The notes under the pieces are model-generated. The model was not told the origin of the DNA. It saw nothing but the letters and a program-made list of their open reading frames with translations, and did no database searches. Source: an uncultured bacterium (GTDB lineage: Bacteria; Bacillota_I; Bacilli_A; RFN20; CAG-826). Taken from it: a stretch of 64,000 nt of DNA. Below are positions 8,724 through 17,323 of the stretch, one piece after another. Numbering within the stretch: position 1 is the first letter of the stretch; every line of letters starts with the position of its first letter. The stretch lies in the NCBI GenBank assembly GCA_949300345.1, contig CASGDR010000001.1, positions 1 through 64,000 of the forward strand, written 5' to 3'. The translations under genes and the position numbers were made by a program.

Positions 8724-9653
8724 ATGGATAATCTATCTTCCCTCTTCGATAAGGGCCAATACCAGGCCGTCATCGATCTTACAACCGGTTCAAGCGAGCC
8801 GAGCGATCTTTTATACCGCGCTTCGGCTTATTTGGCCCTAAATAAACCCGAGGAGGCCCTTGATATCCTCTCTAGCAATCGGGAAAGGCTTTACGCCTTC
8901 CGTCCGGTGGCCACCATCAAGGGGACCATGGGGGCCAGATATGCCCTCAATGACTATACCGGAGCCTTGCTTGATGCCCAGTGGTTTGCCGATCAGCCCT
9001 ACGTAAGCCAGGAAGTAGAAGAGGTGCTCCGGGAACTGCCAAAGCAGATCAAGGAGATGGAAGAGGCCAATAAGAAGGCCTTCCTCTTACCCAAGCAAAA
9101 AGCCAAGAAGGAAGAAAAGAAGGAGCAAGACGAGCAGTCCCTTCTATCCATCATCACCCGTCTTGGTCCGACCGGCTCCCCGGATGAGGGACTATGTAGG
9201 AAAATCGCTAGCCTACTCCCCGATGAAAAAGACCGCCAGATCGCCGCGGTGGGACTACTGTTGCTCATCCAATCCGGCTATCCCAACCTGGTCGAATACA
9301 AGAAGGGCTCGAAGATCTTTAGGGTAGTGCCCAAGGATCTGACCATCCCGATGTTTGATAAGGACTGCCTCTATGTGACCGAGGCCATCTCTAAGGATGC
9401 GTCTGACCCTGGGATCGCCCGCTTTGCCAACACCTATTTCATGACCTATGCCCTCGCCATGATGCCGGAGAAGGCCGTCGGGCCGGGGGAATCGCGCCTA
9501 TTGGAAGCGGCCATGCTCAAGATCGCCGCCGAAGCCTTGAAGTCAAGCGTGGACCTTGAGGCCCTAAAGGCCAGATACTCCCTTAGCGAGCAGGAAATCA
9601 CCGATAAGGCCAACGAAGTCAACCAATTGCTCTCCATGATGGGCAATGATTAG
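8724..9653 (+). CDS. TPR-like hypothetical protein
   Basis: A 309-aa cytosolic protein. Residues 1-110 form helical pairs of TPR type (LFDKGQYQAVIDLTTG, then LLYRASAYLALNKPEEALDIL). A lysine/glutamate-rich linker follows at about 112-140, then a helical C-terminal domain of unknown type ending in a coiled segment. No catalytic motif is visible. It lies 8 nt after the TetR stop and is followed by a terminator at 9709, so it closes the operon. There is no obvious ribosome-binding site before ATG 8724, suggesting coupling to upstream translation. A scaffolding role is possible from the TPR part only. Confidence 0.72.
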   Translation: MDNLSSLFDKGQYQAVIDLTTGSSEPSDLLYRASAYLALNKPEEALDILSSNRERLYAFRPVATIKGTMGARYALNDYTGALLDAQWFADQPYVSQEVEEVLRELPKQIKEMEEANKKAFLLPKQKAKKEEKKEQDEQSLLSIITRLGPTGSPDEGLCRKIASLLPDEKDRQIAAVGLLLLIQSGYPNLVEYKKGSKIFRVVPKDLTIPMFDKDCLYVTEAISKDASDPGIARFANTYFMTYALAMMPEKAVGPGESRLLEAAMLKIAAEALKSSVDLEALKARYSLSEQEITDKANEVNQLLSMMGND

Positions 9654-9708
9654 CCATCGCCTTGGTGTAGCTTCCTTTGTGACTTAAAGTAGGGGATGAA
9701 TAATGAGT

Positions 9709-9735
9709 TAGGGCCTTTGGCCCTATTTCATTTAT
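9709..9735 (+). terminator. Terminator of the six-gene operon
   Basis: A seven-base-pair hairpin (TAGGGCC, loop TTT, GGCCCTA) is followed by a T-rich tail (TTTCATTTATT). It lies 56 nt after the last gene of the operon. Confidence 0.8.
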
Positions 9736-9789
9736 TGGTTCGCTGCTTTGCTTTGGTTTTGGCGTCAGTGGCCCCACTATGCATTGCTG

Positions 9790-9818
9790 TTGCCCTTATC
9801 TCTAGATAAGAGTAAACT
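9790..9818 (+). promoter_or_regulatory. Promoter of tig-lon with internal palindrome
   Basis: TTGCCC (9790-9795) and TAAACT (9813-9818) are spaced by 17 nt. The spacer contains the palindrome CTTATCTCTAGATAAG (about 9795-9810). The -10 box ends 10 nt before ATG 9829, pointing to a leaderless or near-leaderless transcript. Confidence 0.6.
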
Positions 9819-9828
9819 TTAGCCCGAT

Positions 9829-11115
9829 ATGGAAATAACAAGAAAAGAACTCAGGCCCGGCGTCCTGGAAGTAACCGCCGAACTAGACCAAAAGACCTGG
9901 AAGGACGCTCAGGAAAAAGCCTTCCATAAGCTCTCCAAGGACGTCTCTGTCCCCGGCTTTAGGCCCGGCAAGGCTCCGGAGAAGCTGCTTAGAGAAAGGG
10001 TAAATAGCGCCTCCATCTATGATGAGGCCGCATCCAGCGTGCTAAATCCCACCTTGGTGGAAATCATCAACCAGACCAAGTGCGAGGTCTTCCGCCGTCC
10101 CGATGTCAGGATCGAGAAGTTCTCCGATAGCGAACTCACCCTGGTCTACACCATCGTAGTGGCCCCGACCTGCGAGCTCGGCCAGTACAAGGACCTCGGC
10201 GTCAAGAAGGAAGAAGCCAAGGTCGAGGACAAGGATGTCGATGAAGCCGTCAAGCGCGCCTTCGAAGGCCTAGCCGATCTGGTCAATGTCGAGCGCGAAG
10301 CCAAGGAAGGGGATACCCTGAGTATCGATTTCAAGGGCTTCATCAAGAACGAAAAGGGCGAGGAAGTCGCCTTCGAAGGGGGCGAGGCCCAGAACTATGA
10401 TCTGACCCTAGGCAGCCATAGCTTCATCCCCGGCTTCGAAGAATCCCTCGTGGGTAGCAAGACCGGAGAGGAGAAGGACATCGAAGTAACCTTCCCCGAA
10501 GCCTATGTCAAGGAACTCGCCGGCAAGCCTGCCCGCTTCCACGTGCTCATCCATGAGGTCAAGGAAAAGCAGCTTCCGGAGATGAACGACGAATCCGTGA
10601 AGGATCTATCCATCGAAGGGGTCGAGACCCTCGAAGCCCTCAGGGAACACGAGAAGGCCGAACTGCTGAAGAGCAAAGAGCAGGAAGCCGAAAACCGCCG
10701 CCTGGACGAAATCGTCAACAAGATCCGCGAAGGCTCCAAGTTCGTCATCGCCGACGAGATTGCCATCGATGAAGGTAGGGCCCGCCTTGAACAGCTTAAA
10801 GAAAGGGTCAAGTCTTCCGGACTGGAGTTCAGCCAATACCTCGAACTCACCAAGAACAGTGAAGAAAAGCTCCTCGAAGAATGCAAGGTCGAGGGACTTA
10901 GGAACATTCAGAACATGCTGGCCTTGAACGAGGTGGCCAAGAAGGAAAACATCACGGTCGGGGAAAAGGAACTCGAAGAACACTATAAGAAGCTCTCCGA
11001 GCAATACTCCATGCCCCTAGAAAACGTGAAGAATGCCCTCAAGGAAAGGGAAGGCGACATCCTCTCCCAGATCCGGGGCGAAGCCATCGTCGCCGCCTTG
11101 CTCAAGCTCAACTAG
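9829..11115 (+). CDS. tig: Trigger factor
   Basis: A 428-aa ribosome-associated chaperone and peptidyl-prolyl isomerase. The N-terminal ribosome-binding signature is present (GFRPGKAPEKLL, residues about 43-55), followed by an FKBP-type PPIase domain at about 145-240 (GDTLSIDFKGFI, then FIPGFEESLVGSKTGEEK) and the helical C-terminal arms. Length is normal. The lon gene follows after 10 nt, so folding and degradation functions are co-transcribed. There is no ribosome-binding site upstream; the -10 box is 10 nt before the ATG, so translation may start on a leaderless mRNA. Confidence 0.97.
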   Translation: MEITRKELRPGVLEVTAELDQKTWKDAQEKAFHKLSKDVSVPGFRPGKAPEKLLRERVNSASIYDEAASSVLNPTLVEIINQTKCEVFRRPDVRIEKFSDSELTLVYTIVVAPTCELGQYKDLGVKKEEAKVEDKDVDEAVKRAFEGLADLVNVEREAKEGDTLSIDFKGFIKNEKGEEVAFEGGEAQNYDLTLGSHSFIPGFEESLVGSKTGEEKDIEVTFPEAYVKELAGKPARFHVLIHEVKEKQLPEMNDESVKDLSIEGVETLEALREHEKAELLKSKEQEAENRRLDEIVNKIREGSKFVIADEIAIDEGRARLEQLKERVKSSGLEFSQYLELTKNSEEKLLEECKVEGLRNIQNMLALNEVAKKENITVGEKELEEHYKKLSEQYSMPLENVKNALKEREGDILSQIRGEAIVAALLKLN

Positions 11116-11125
11116 ACGGAGATAT

Positions 11126-13474
11126 ATGAGCGAAGAAAGAAAGAGCAAATCCACCCTTAGGCTCCCGCTCCTTGTGACCAAGGGGCTGGTCCTATTCCCC
11201 CAGATGTCCGACGCCATCGAGGCGGCCAGGGCCTTTTCGGTCGCGGCCATCTCCATGGCCAAGGAAACCACCAACAACCTCATCTTCGTGGTAAGCCAGA
11301 AGAAACCCGAGCTGGAGGAAATCGGCCCCGATGACATCAACGAGGTCGGTACCTTGGCCCGCATCGTAAGCCTCAGCAGCCACGAGAACAGCTTCCGGGT
11401 CAAGCTCATCGGCTCCAAGAGGGTCCATTTCGATAGCATACTCTTCGAAGAGGGCTCCTTCATCGCCGAAGGCAGCGTCCTAGAGACCGTCAAGGGCAAC
11501 GAAGCCGATGAGGCCTCTTTGGTCAGGAATATCATTGCCACCTTGGAGTCTTCCCCCTATATCGGTAGGGACATCCCTAGGAACGTCCTCTCCGAGATGG
11601 GTAAGACCCTCTCTAACGAAGAGCTATCCGAAAACCTCGCTTCCTATCTGCCTTTGAAGGCCGAAGAGAAGCAAGAGCTATTAGAGGAGACCAACCTCAA
11701 CAATAGGCTCGCCATGCTTAACGGCTACATCGAGGGCCTGAAGGCCTCCGAGGAGCTGGAGGGCAAGCTTGCCAACACCGTCAGGGAAAAGGCTGAGAAG
11801 AACCAGCGCGAATACATCCTGCGCGAGAAGATGAAGGCCATCCGCGAGGAACTCGGGGAAGACAATGAGCACACCTCGGAAACCATCCTTGAGAAACTCG
11901 AGAAGAATCCCTATCCCGAAGGGGTCAAAAACAAGGTCAAAAGCGAGCTGCGCCGCTATGAGATGATGCCGGATTCCTCCCTGGAAGCCAGCCTCATCAT
12001 GAGCTATATCGATAATCTCATGAACGTCCCCTGGTTCCAGAAGACCGAGGACAACGATGACCTCGAGAACGTCAAGAAGATCCTCGATGAGGACCACTAT
12101 GGCCTCGAGAAGGTCAAAAAGAGGATCGTCGAATACTTAGCGGTAAAGAAGATGACCGGGACCCTGAAGGCCCCCATCCTTTGCTTCTATGGTCCCCCGG
12201 GCTGCGGCAAGACCTCTTTGGCCAAGTCCATCGCTAGGGCCTTGGGACGGAAGTTCTTCAAGGCCTCCTTGGGCGGGGTGACCGACGAATCGGAAATCCG
12301 CGGCCATAGGCGCACCTATGTCGGCTCCATGCCCGGGCGCATCATCCAGGGCATGACCAGGGCCGGGACCGTCAATCCGGTCTTCCTGCTCGATGAGATC
12401 GATAAGGTCGGCAATTCCTCCTATCGCGGCGATCCTAGCAGCGCCTTGCTTGAGGTCCTCGACCCGGAGCAGAACATCGCCTTCAACGACAACTACATCG
12501 AAGAGCCCTATGACCTCTCCAATGTCCTATTCATCGCTACGGCCAACTACCTCGAAAACGTGCCGGCCCCTCTAAGGGATAGGCTCGAGCTCATCGAGGT
12601 GCCTTCCTACACCGAGATCGAAAAGATCAAGATTGCCGCCGGGTTCTTGCTTGGCAAGCAAGCCAAGGCCAACGGCCTTAAGGAAGACGACATCGTCTTC
12701 GATAAAGAAGCCTATGAGGAAATCATCCGCTTCTACACCCGCGAGGCCGGGGTCAGGGAACTAGAAAGGCTCATCGCTTCCATCTGCCGCAAGGTGGTGG
12801 TCGATCTATTGACCGACGAGAACACCAAGCGTCCGGTCCATATCGATCCCGAAAAGGTCAAAAAGTACCTCGGGGTCGAGATCTTCGACTCTTCCAAGAA
12901 GGAAAAAGACCCCCAGATCGGGGTCATCACCGGACTGGCCTATACCGAATACGGAGGGGACATCCTTCCCATCGAGGTGACCCACTTCCCCGGCAAGGGC
13001 GGACTCGTCCTCACCGGCAAGCTCGGCGATGTCATGAAGGAATCGGCGACCATTGCCCTCGACTACGTCAGAGCCAACGCCGATAGGTACCGCATCGACT
13101 CTAGCATCTTCAAAGAAGATGACGTCCATATCCACGTCCCCGAAGGGGCGGTGCCCAAGGATGGGCCCAGTGCCGGCGTAGCCATCACCTGCGCCATCAT
13201 CAGCGGCCTATCGAAGACCTACACCGACAACAACGTGGCCATGACCGGAGAGGTGACCCTCAGGGGCCAGGCCCTTCCGATCGGGGGACTACGCGAAAAG
13301 TCCTTGGCCGCCCTAAGAAGCGGCATCAAGACCATCGTGGTGCCCATCGATAACAAGAAGGACGTAAGCGAGCTTCCCCAAGAGGTGAAGGATTCGCTCA
13401 ACATCGTCTTCATGAAGTCGGTGGACGACGCCTTGAAGGTCGCGCTTCCCACCTTGCAGTTCGAAGCCCACTAA
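11126..13474 (+). CDS. lon: ATP-dependent protease La (Lon)
   Basis: A 782-aa Lon protease that degrades misfolded and regulatory proteins in the cytosol. The domains are in the usual order: N-terminal LON substrate-binding domain (residues about 10-200), AAA+ module with Walker A GPPGCGKTSLAK and Walker B VFLLDEIDK, then the protease domain with the Ser-Lys dyad (PKDGPSAGVA for Ser; GLREKSLAALRSGIK for Lys). The start ATG 11126 has GGAG 5 nt upstream; a longer frame beginning inside tig is less likely. It forms an operon with tig and is followed by a terminator at 13486. Confidence 0.98.
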   Translation: MSEERKSKSTLRLPLLVTKGLVLFPQMSDAIEAARAFSVAAISMAKETTNNLIFVVSQKKPELEEIGPDDINEVGTLARIVSLSSHENSFRVKLIGSKRVHFDSILFEEGSFIAEGSVLETVKGNEADEASLVRNIIATLESSPYIGRDIPRNVLSEMGKTLSNEELSENLASYLPLKAEEKQELLEETNLNNRLAMLNGYIEGLKASEELEGKLANTVREKAEKNQREYILREKMKAIREELGEDNEHTSETILEKLEKNPYPEGVKNKVKSELRRYEMMPDSSLEASLIMSYIDNLMNVPWFQKTEDNDDLENVKKILDEDHYGLEKVKKRIVEYLAVKKMTGTLKAPILCFYGPPGCGKTSLAKSIARALGRKFFKASLGGVTDESEIRGHRRTYVGSMPGRIIQGMTRAGTVNPVFLLDEIDKVGNSSYRGDPSSALLEVLDPEQNIAFNDNYIEEPYDLSNVLFIATANYLENVPAPLRDRLELIEVPSYTEIEKIKIAAGFLLGKQAKANGLKEDDIVFDKEAYEEIIRFYTREAGVRELERLIASICRKVVVDLLTDENTKRPVHIDPEKVKKYLGVEIFDSSKKEKDPQIGVITGLAYTEYGGDILPIEVTHFPGKGGLVLTGKLGDVMKESATIALDYVRANADRYRIDSSIFKEDDVHIHVPEGAVPKDGPSAGVAITCAIISGLSKTYTDNNVAMTGEVTLRGQALPIGGLREKSLAALRSGIKTIVVPIDNKKDVSELPQEVKDSLNIVFMKSVDDALKVALPTLQFEAH

Positions 13475-13485
13475 GGATTGAGTTA

Positions 13486-13511
13486 GGCCCGGTCATCGCT
13501 GGGCCTTTTCT
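13486..13511 (+). terminator. Terminator after lon
   Basis: GGCCCGG and CTGGGCC (with a G-T pair) form a hairpin around TCATCG, followed by TTTTCTT. It lies 12 nt downstream of lon. Confidence 0.8.
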
Positions 13512-13590
13512 TATGCTTATAGCCCCTTGATAAAGTAGAGGTAGCCGCGCCCAAAAGGTTGACAAAAGTCCCCAAATGGGGCTTTCTAAT

Positions 13591-14175
13591 GCCATGGCCG
13601 AGAACTTTTCCAAAGTCGAATTCATCAAGTCCGCCCCCAGCGTGGATTTGGCCCCGGGCGAGAAGAAGAAGGAAGTCATCCTTCTTGGGCGTAGCAACGT
13701 GGGTAAGAGTTCCCTTTTGAACGCTTTGACCAACCAGAAGATCGCCTTTTCTTCCAAGAAGGCAGGCAAGACCCTGTATCTTAATTACTTTTTGATCGAT
13801 AAGCGCTTCTACCTCGTCGATAGCCCGGGATACGGCTATACGGCTTATGGTAGTAAGCTGGATACTTCCTTCTCGGAGATGATGGAAGGCTATTTTAGAA
13901 GCGATAGGAAGGGCATCGCCTTGCTCCTTGTCGATTCTAGAAGAGGGGCCGGGGAAGAGGAGCATTCCCTCATCGAACTCGCTAAAAAAGAGGATATGCC
14001 CATCGTGGTGGTCTATACCAAGGCGGACACCTTGGGGCAAAAGGAAAAGGCCCTTAGGGAGAAAGAAGCCGCCTTACTTAGAAATAACGGCGTCGAATGT
14101 CTATATTCCTATAAGGACAAACGCTCCGTCAATGAGCTTAGGGGACTGATATCGCGCCTGCTTACGACCATCTAG
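13591..14175 (+). CDS. engB: Ribosome biogenesis GTP-binding protein EngB (YsxC)
   Basis: A 194-aa GTPase of the YihA/YsxC family, needed for large-subunit assembly. G1 GRSNVGKSS, G2/G3 region VDSPGYGYTAYG and G4 VYTKADT are all visible. ATG 13591 gives MAENFSKVEFIKSA, which aligns well with known N-termini (KSEIVISA in Bacillus); ATG 13576 would add five residues. No clear ribosome-binding site is seen for either. In many Firmicutes this gene follows lon directly, as here, although a terminator separates them in this window. Confidence 0.95.
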   Translation, partial: AMAENFSKVEFIKSAPSVDLAPGEKKKEVILLGRSNVGKSSLLNALTNQKIAFSSKKAGKTLYLNYFLIDKRFYLVDSPGYGYTAYGSKLDTSFSEMMEGYFRSDRKGIALLLVDSRRGAGEEEHSLIELAKKEDMPIVVVYTKADTLGQKEKALREKEAALLRNNGVECLYSYKDKRSVNELRGLISRLLTTI

Positions 14176-14185
14176 ATGGTTGGTT

Positions 14186-14208
14186 GATGCCCCTGTGGGG
14201 CTTTTATA
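14186..14208 (+). terminator. Terminator after engB
   Basis: GCCCC (14189-14193), loop TGT, GGGGC (14197-14201), then TTTTATATA. It lies 13 nt after the engB stop. Confidence 0.7.
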
Positions 14209-14309
14209 TAGGCTCTCTTTATTGGGCCTAGGATGACGAAACGCCCATAAAGACAGGAATATGGTATTTTCCTCTTTAATGTCCCTTCTTTTGATAGTTG
14301 AATTTGACT

Positions 14310-15551
14310 ATGCAGAAAGACCTAGTCCTCCAATCCCTGATCAATGAGGAAACCGACCGCCAGAACCAAGGCATCGAACTGATCGCCTCCGAAAACTATC
14401 CCTCCCTCGACGTGATGGAAGCCCAGGGTAGCATCCTCACCGCCAAATACGCGGAAGGCTATCCCGGAAACCGCTACTACGGGGGCTGCGAAGTCATCGA
14501 TAAGGTCGAAGACCTTGCCCGTGATAGGGCCAAGGAGCTATTCGGGGCCAAGTACGCCAACGTCCAGCCCCATTCGGGGTCGCAAGCCAACTATGCCGCC
14601 TACCACGCCCTCATGCCAAATGGGGGCAAGGTCCTCTCATTGGTCCTAAATGACGGGGGACATCTAACACACGGCTCCCCGGTATCTTTTTCCAGCCATA
14701 CCTATAGCTTTTCCCATTACCCATTAGGGGATGAGGGAAGGCTAAGCATAGAGGAAATAAAGAAGGCCCTGGATGAGCATGATCCCGACGTCTTCCTAGC
14801 CGGCTATTCCTCCTATCCCTATGACATCGATTTCAAGGCCATGAGGAAGGCCATAGACGAACATAATGCTAGAAAAGGCACCCATACCCTCTTCATGGTG
14901 GACATGGCCCATATCGCCGGCATCGTAGCCGCCGGGCTATGCCAGAACCCGGTGGAATATGCCGATGTGGTCACCTCGACTACCCATAAGACCCTTAGGG
15001 GCCCTCGGGGCGGCCTTATCCTCTCCAATAACGAAGACTACTTCAAAGCCCTTGATTCGGCGGTCTTCCCTTATGCCCAAGGCGGGCCCTTGGAGCATGT
15101 GATCGCCGCCAAAGGGGTGGCCTTCCTGGAGGCCTTGCAGCCTGAGTTCAAAGAATATATGAAGAAGGTGCTTGAAAACACCAAGACGGCCGCCGAGGAG
15201 TTCCTTTCCATGGGGGTAAGTTCTTCAGGAAGCGAAAACCATCTCTTCTTGCTAAATGTCCTTGATTCCTATGGCCTAAATGGAAAAGAGGCGCAGATCC
15301 GCCTTGGAAAAGCCGGCATCACCGTCAACAAGAACATGATCCATAACGATACCCTTTCTGCCTTCAAGACCTCGGGCATCAGGATCGGCTTTGCCGCGGC
15401 GACCACAAGGGGATGTAGCACATCAGAAGCCATCGAAATCGCCCATCTCATCGACCGGGTGCTAAAGGGGGAAGATCCCTTGGCAATCAAAAAGCGCTGC
15501 GTGGAAATCGCTTCGGGATGGAAGAGGATCGAGGCAATAAGGCATCTATAG
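14310..15551 (+). CDS. glyA: Serine hydroxymethyltransferase
   Basis: A 413-aa PLP enzyme that interconverts serine and glycine and charges tetrahydrofolate with a one-carbon unit. Hallmarks are IELIASENYPS near the N-terminus, YGGCEVIDKVEDLARDRAKELF, and the PLP lysine region VVTSTTHKTLRGPRGG. I chose ATG 14310 (MQKDLVLQSL); an in-frame TTG at 14298 would add four residues. A GATAGT box (14293-14298) lies 11 nt before the ATG. A hairpin terminator follows the gene. Confidence 0.97.
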   Translation: MQKDLVLQSLINEETDRQNQGIELIASENYPSLDVMEAQGSILTAKYAEGYPGNRYYGGCEVIDKVEDLARDRAKELFGAKYANVQPHSGSQANYAAYHALMPNGGKVLSLVLNDGGHLTHGSPVSFSSHTYSFSHYPLGDEGRLSIEEIKKALDEHDPDVFLAGYSSYPYDIDFKAMRKAIDEHNARKGTHTLFMVDMAHIAGIVAAGLCQNPVEYADVVTSTTHKTLRGPRGGLILSNNEDYFKALDSAVFPYAQGGPLEHVIAAKGVAFLEALQPEFKEYMKKVLENTKTAAEEFLSMGVSSSGSENHLFLLNVLDSYGLNGKEAQIRLGKAGITVNKNMIHNDTLSAFKTSGIRIGFAAATTRGCSTSEAIEIAHLIDRVLKGEDPLAIKKRCVEIASGWKRIEAIRHL

Positions 15552-15565
15552 TCTCTTGATATAAG

Positions 15566-15594
15566 AAAGCCCGATGATATCGGCTTTTTTTCTT
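15566..15594 (+). terminator. Terminator after glyA
   Basis: An AAGCCCGAT / ATCGGCTT hairpin with a GAT loop (one bulged base) is followed by a run of seven T. Confidence 0.85.
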
Positions 15595-15761
15595 TGATGG
15601 CCATATATGATGGGTAGGGGTCTTGATATGGGTAGAGAAAGTCTCAAAACCCCAAAAGGATTTAGGATTTTTGAAAGACTTTATGGGGTCTAAGGCGTCT
15701 TGGGCATATCGTCCTAGGCGGGGGTATTTCTTCTTAAGCGGATTCCTTTTAAAATCAAACC

Positions 15762-17102
15762 ATGAAGAAAGCCTTTCTCTTATCGTTTCTAGCAATATCA
15801 ACCCTGCTTGTAGGATGCGGTGGCGATCCCATCTCTTCATCAACCGCACATGATAGCACCTCATCCAACGAATCCTCGTCTTCGGATAGTTCGTCTTCAT
15901 CTACCTCCATCGATGAGGCGGAGGAACTTGAAGCTGCCATCGCCTCGATCAGCCAGGCTTATAAGGCCAGAATCGAAATGAACATGGTTTCGTCCATATA
16001 TAGCGATAGCCTAGCCACCTATCAGATGATCCAGGTAGAGGGCACCCGGTCCTACTATGAGGAAAGCCTTGAAGATGGGGGAGAGCCTACCTTTTCAAAT
16101 GCCTACCAATTCGTCGATGAGGAGGGGAATCTCTACTATGAAAGCCTCGACTACACCAACACGGTCGTAAAGACCTCGACCGGCATAAGCTTCGAGACCC
16201 TGACCCAGGCCGATCCCTTCCTGCACCTTGATGCCACCTATTTCACCTATGAATCCAAAGGAGTCTATAAAGTAAGCCCGGAAGCCGTCCTATCGATATT
16301 CGGGGAGGTACTTTCCCAATTCATCGATCTTCTCGATGAGAACATCAGCGCGACGATAGGGGTGGAGAATGGCAAATTTGCTTCTTTTGAAGCGATACTG
16401 GGCTCCAATGACTATCTCAGCATCGAAATAGACGTGCGCTTCGACGGCAGCGGCCTTGATTGCTATACCCCGGTCCATAAGACCCCCAAGGAGGACGATG
16501 GGACCGATAAGAGCAAGCTCATATCCGCCTTTTCGAGGATTGGGAACGCTTCTTCCTATACCCTAACAATATCCACCTATGCTAGCGGTGAGCTGACTAC
16601 CACCTATTACCTATTCGGGGGCGATTCCGTCCTTGTTAGCGAACATGGGCCGTATAGTGGAGAAAACGGCGGTGATAGCCGCTACCAGGAAGGGGACATC
16701 TATTTTGCCTATGCTAGCGAAGGGGATACGTCCTTGACCCGTTATACCTATGATGTTTCCAGTCAAAGGTTCATAGAAGCCACTGACATAGATTCAGGGT
16801 ATCACATCCCTATGTCCTATGAGGAATTCCTAGATGAAGGGCATCTGGTAGCCCCGGCGTTCTATAGCGGAATCCACGATGGCTGGCTCATCTATGGAAG
16901 CGAATATATCGAGCTATGCTATCCCGCCTATTTCCCAGGCTATCCCCGCAATCGAAAGAGCAATGAATGCCTCTCCCTTAGCCTAAGATTAGGTAGTGGA
17001 GATTTGCCTTCAATTACCCTTTCCTATAAGGATGGAACGTTTCAAACCATCACCTATTCTTCCCTAGATAGCACCGACCTAAGCGGGGTGCCTCTAGCCT
17101 AG
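15762..17102 (+). CDS. Hypothetical lipoprotein with Ser-rich linker
   Basis: A 446-aa predicted lipoprotein. The N-terminal signal peptide (MKKAFLLSFLAISTLLVGCG) ends in a lipobox LVGC. Residues about 24-50 form a serine/threonine/aspartate-rich flexible linker, then an alpha-beta ectodomain follows with many Tyr, Ser and acidic residues. I do not recognise the ectodomain; it faintly resembles LppX/LolA-type lipid-binding folds in pattern (YESLDYTNTVVKTSTGISF), but I would not assign it. TAAAAT (15750-15755) is 6 nt before the ATG, with no ribosome-binding site, again suggesting a leaderless mRNA. It is a single-gene unit. Confidence 0.85.
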   Translation: MKKAFLLSFLAISTLLVGCGGDPISSSTAHDSTSSNESSSSDSSSSSTSIDEAEELEAAIASISQAYKARIEMNMVSSIYSDSLATYQMIQVEGTRSYYEESLEDGGEPTFSNAYQFVDEEGNLYYESLDYTNTVVKTSTGISFETLTQADPFLHLDATYFTYESKGVYKVSPEAVLSIFGEVLSQFIDLLDENISATIGVENGKFASFEAILGSNDYLSIEIDVRFDGSGLDCYTPVHKTPKEDDGTDKSKLISAFSRIGNASSYTLTISTYASGELTTTYYLFGGDSVLVSEHGPYSGENGGDSRYQEGDIYFAYASEGDTSLTRYTYDVSSQRFIEATDIDSGYHIPMSYEEFLDEGHLVAPAFYSGIHDGWLIYGSEYIELCYPAYFPGYPRNRKSNECLSLSLRLGSGDLPSITLSYKDGTFQTITYSSLDSTDLSGVPLA

Positions 17103-17286
17103 TATTCCAAGGCTTGCCTTACAGATTCTTAGTCGTTTTTTAGTAGTTTCTGCTTAAGCAGGGGTGCAAATCCCTAATTTTGCCATCTGAAAATAATGCA
17201 GCAAATCACTCTTATGGTGGGGGCCCTGGAGCTATCTCGATCGAGCGCCTAAGCCACTAGAAAAAGCAACATTTGTCCATAATTCC

Positions 17287-17315
17287 TTGTAAGCGCTTTC
17301 ATAAGAGGGTATTAT
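17287..17315 (+). promoter_or_regulatory. Promoter with -10 box 8 nt before the start codon
   Basis: TTGTAA (17287-17292), a 17-nt spacer, and TATTAT (17310-17315). ATG 17324 follows after 8 nt, which places the expected transcription start at or beside the initiation codon. Confidence 0.65.
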
Positions 17316-17323
17316 CGTCCGTT

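Noticed and set aside
17130-17185. tRNA-like 3' end (GGGG TGCAAAT CCCT ... TTTTGCCA)
   Set aside because: A T-arm-like hairpin and CCA are present, but no matching 5' acceptor strand, D-arm or anticodon arm can be built upstream. At most a remnant or chance.
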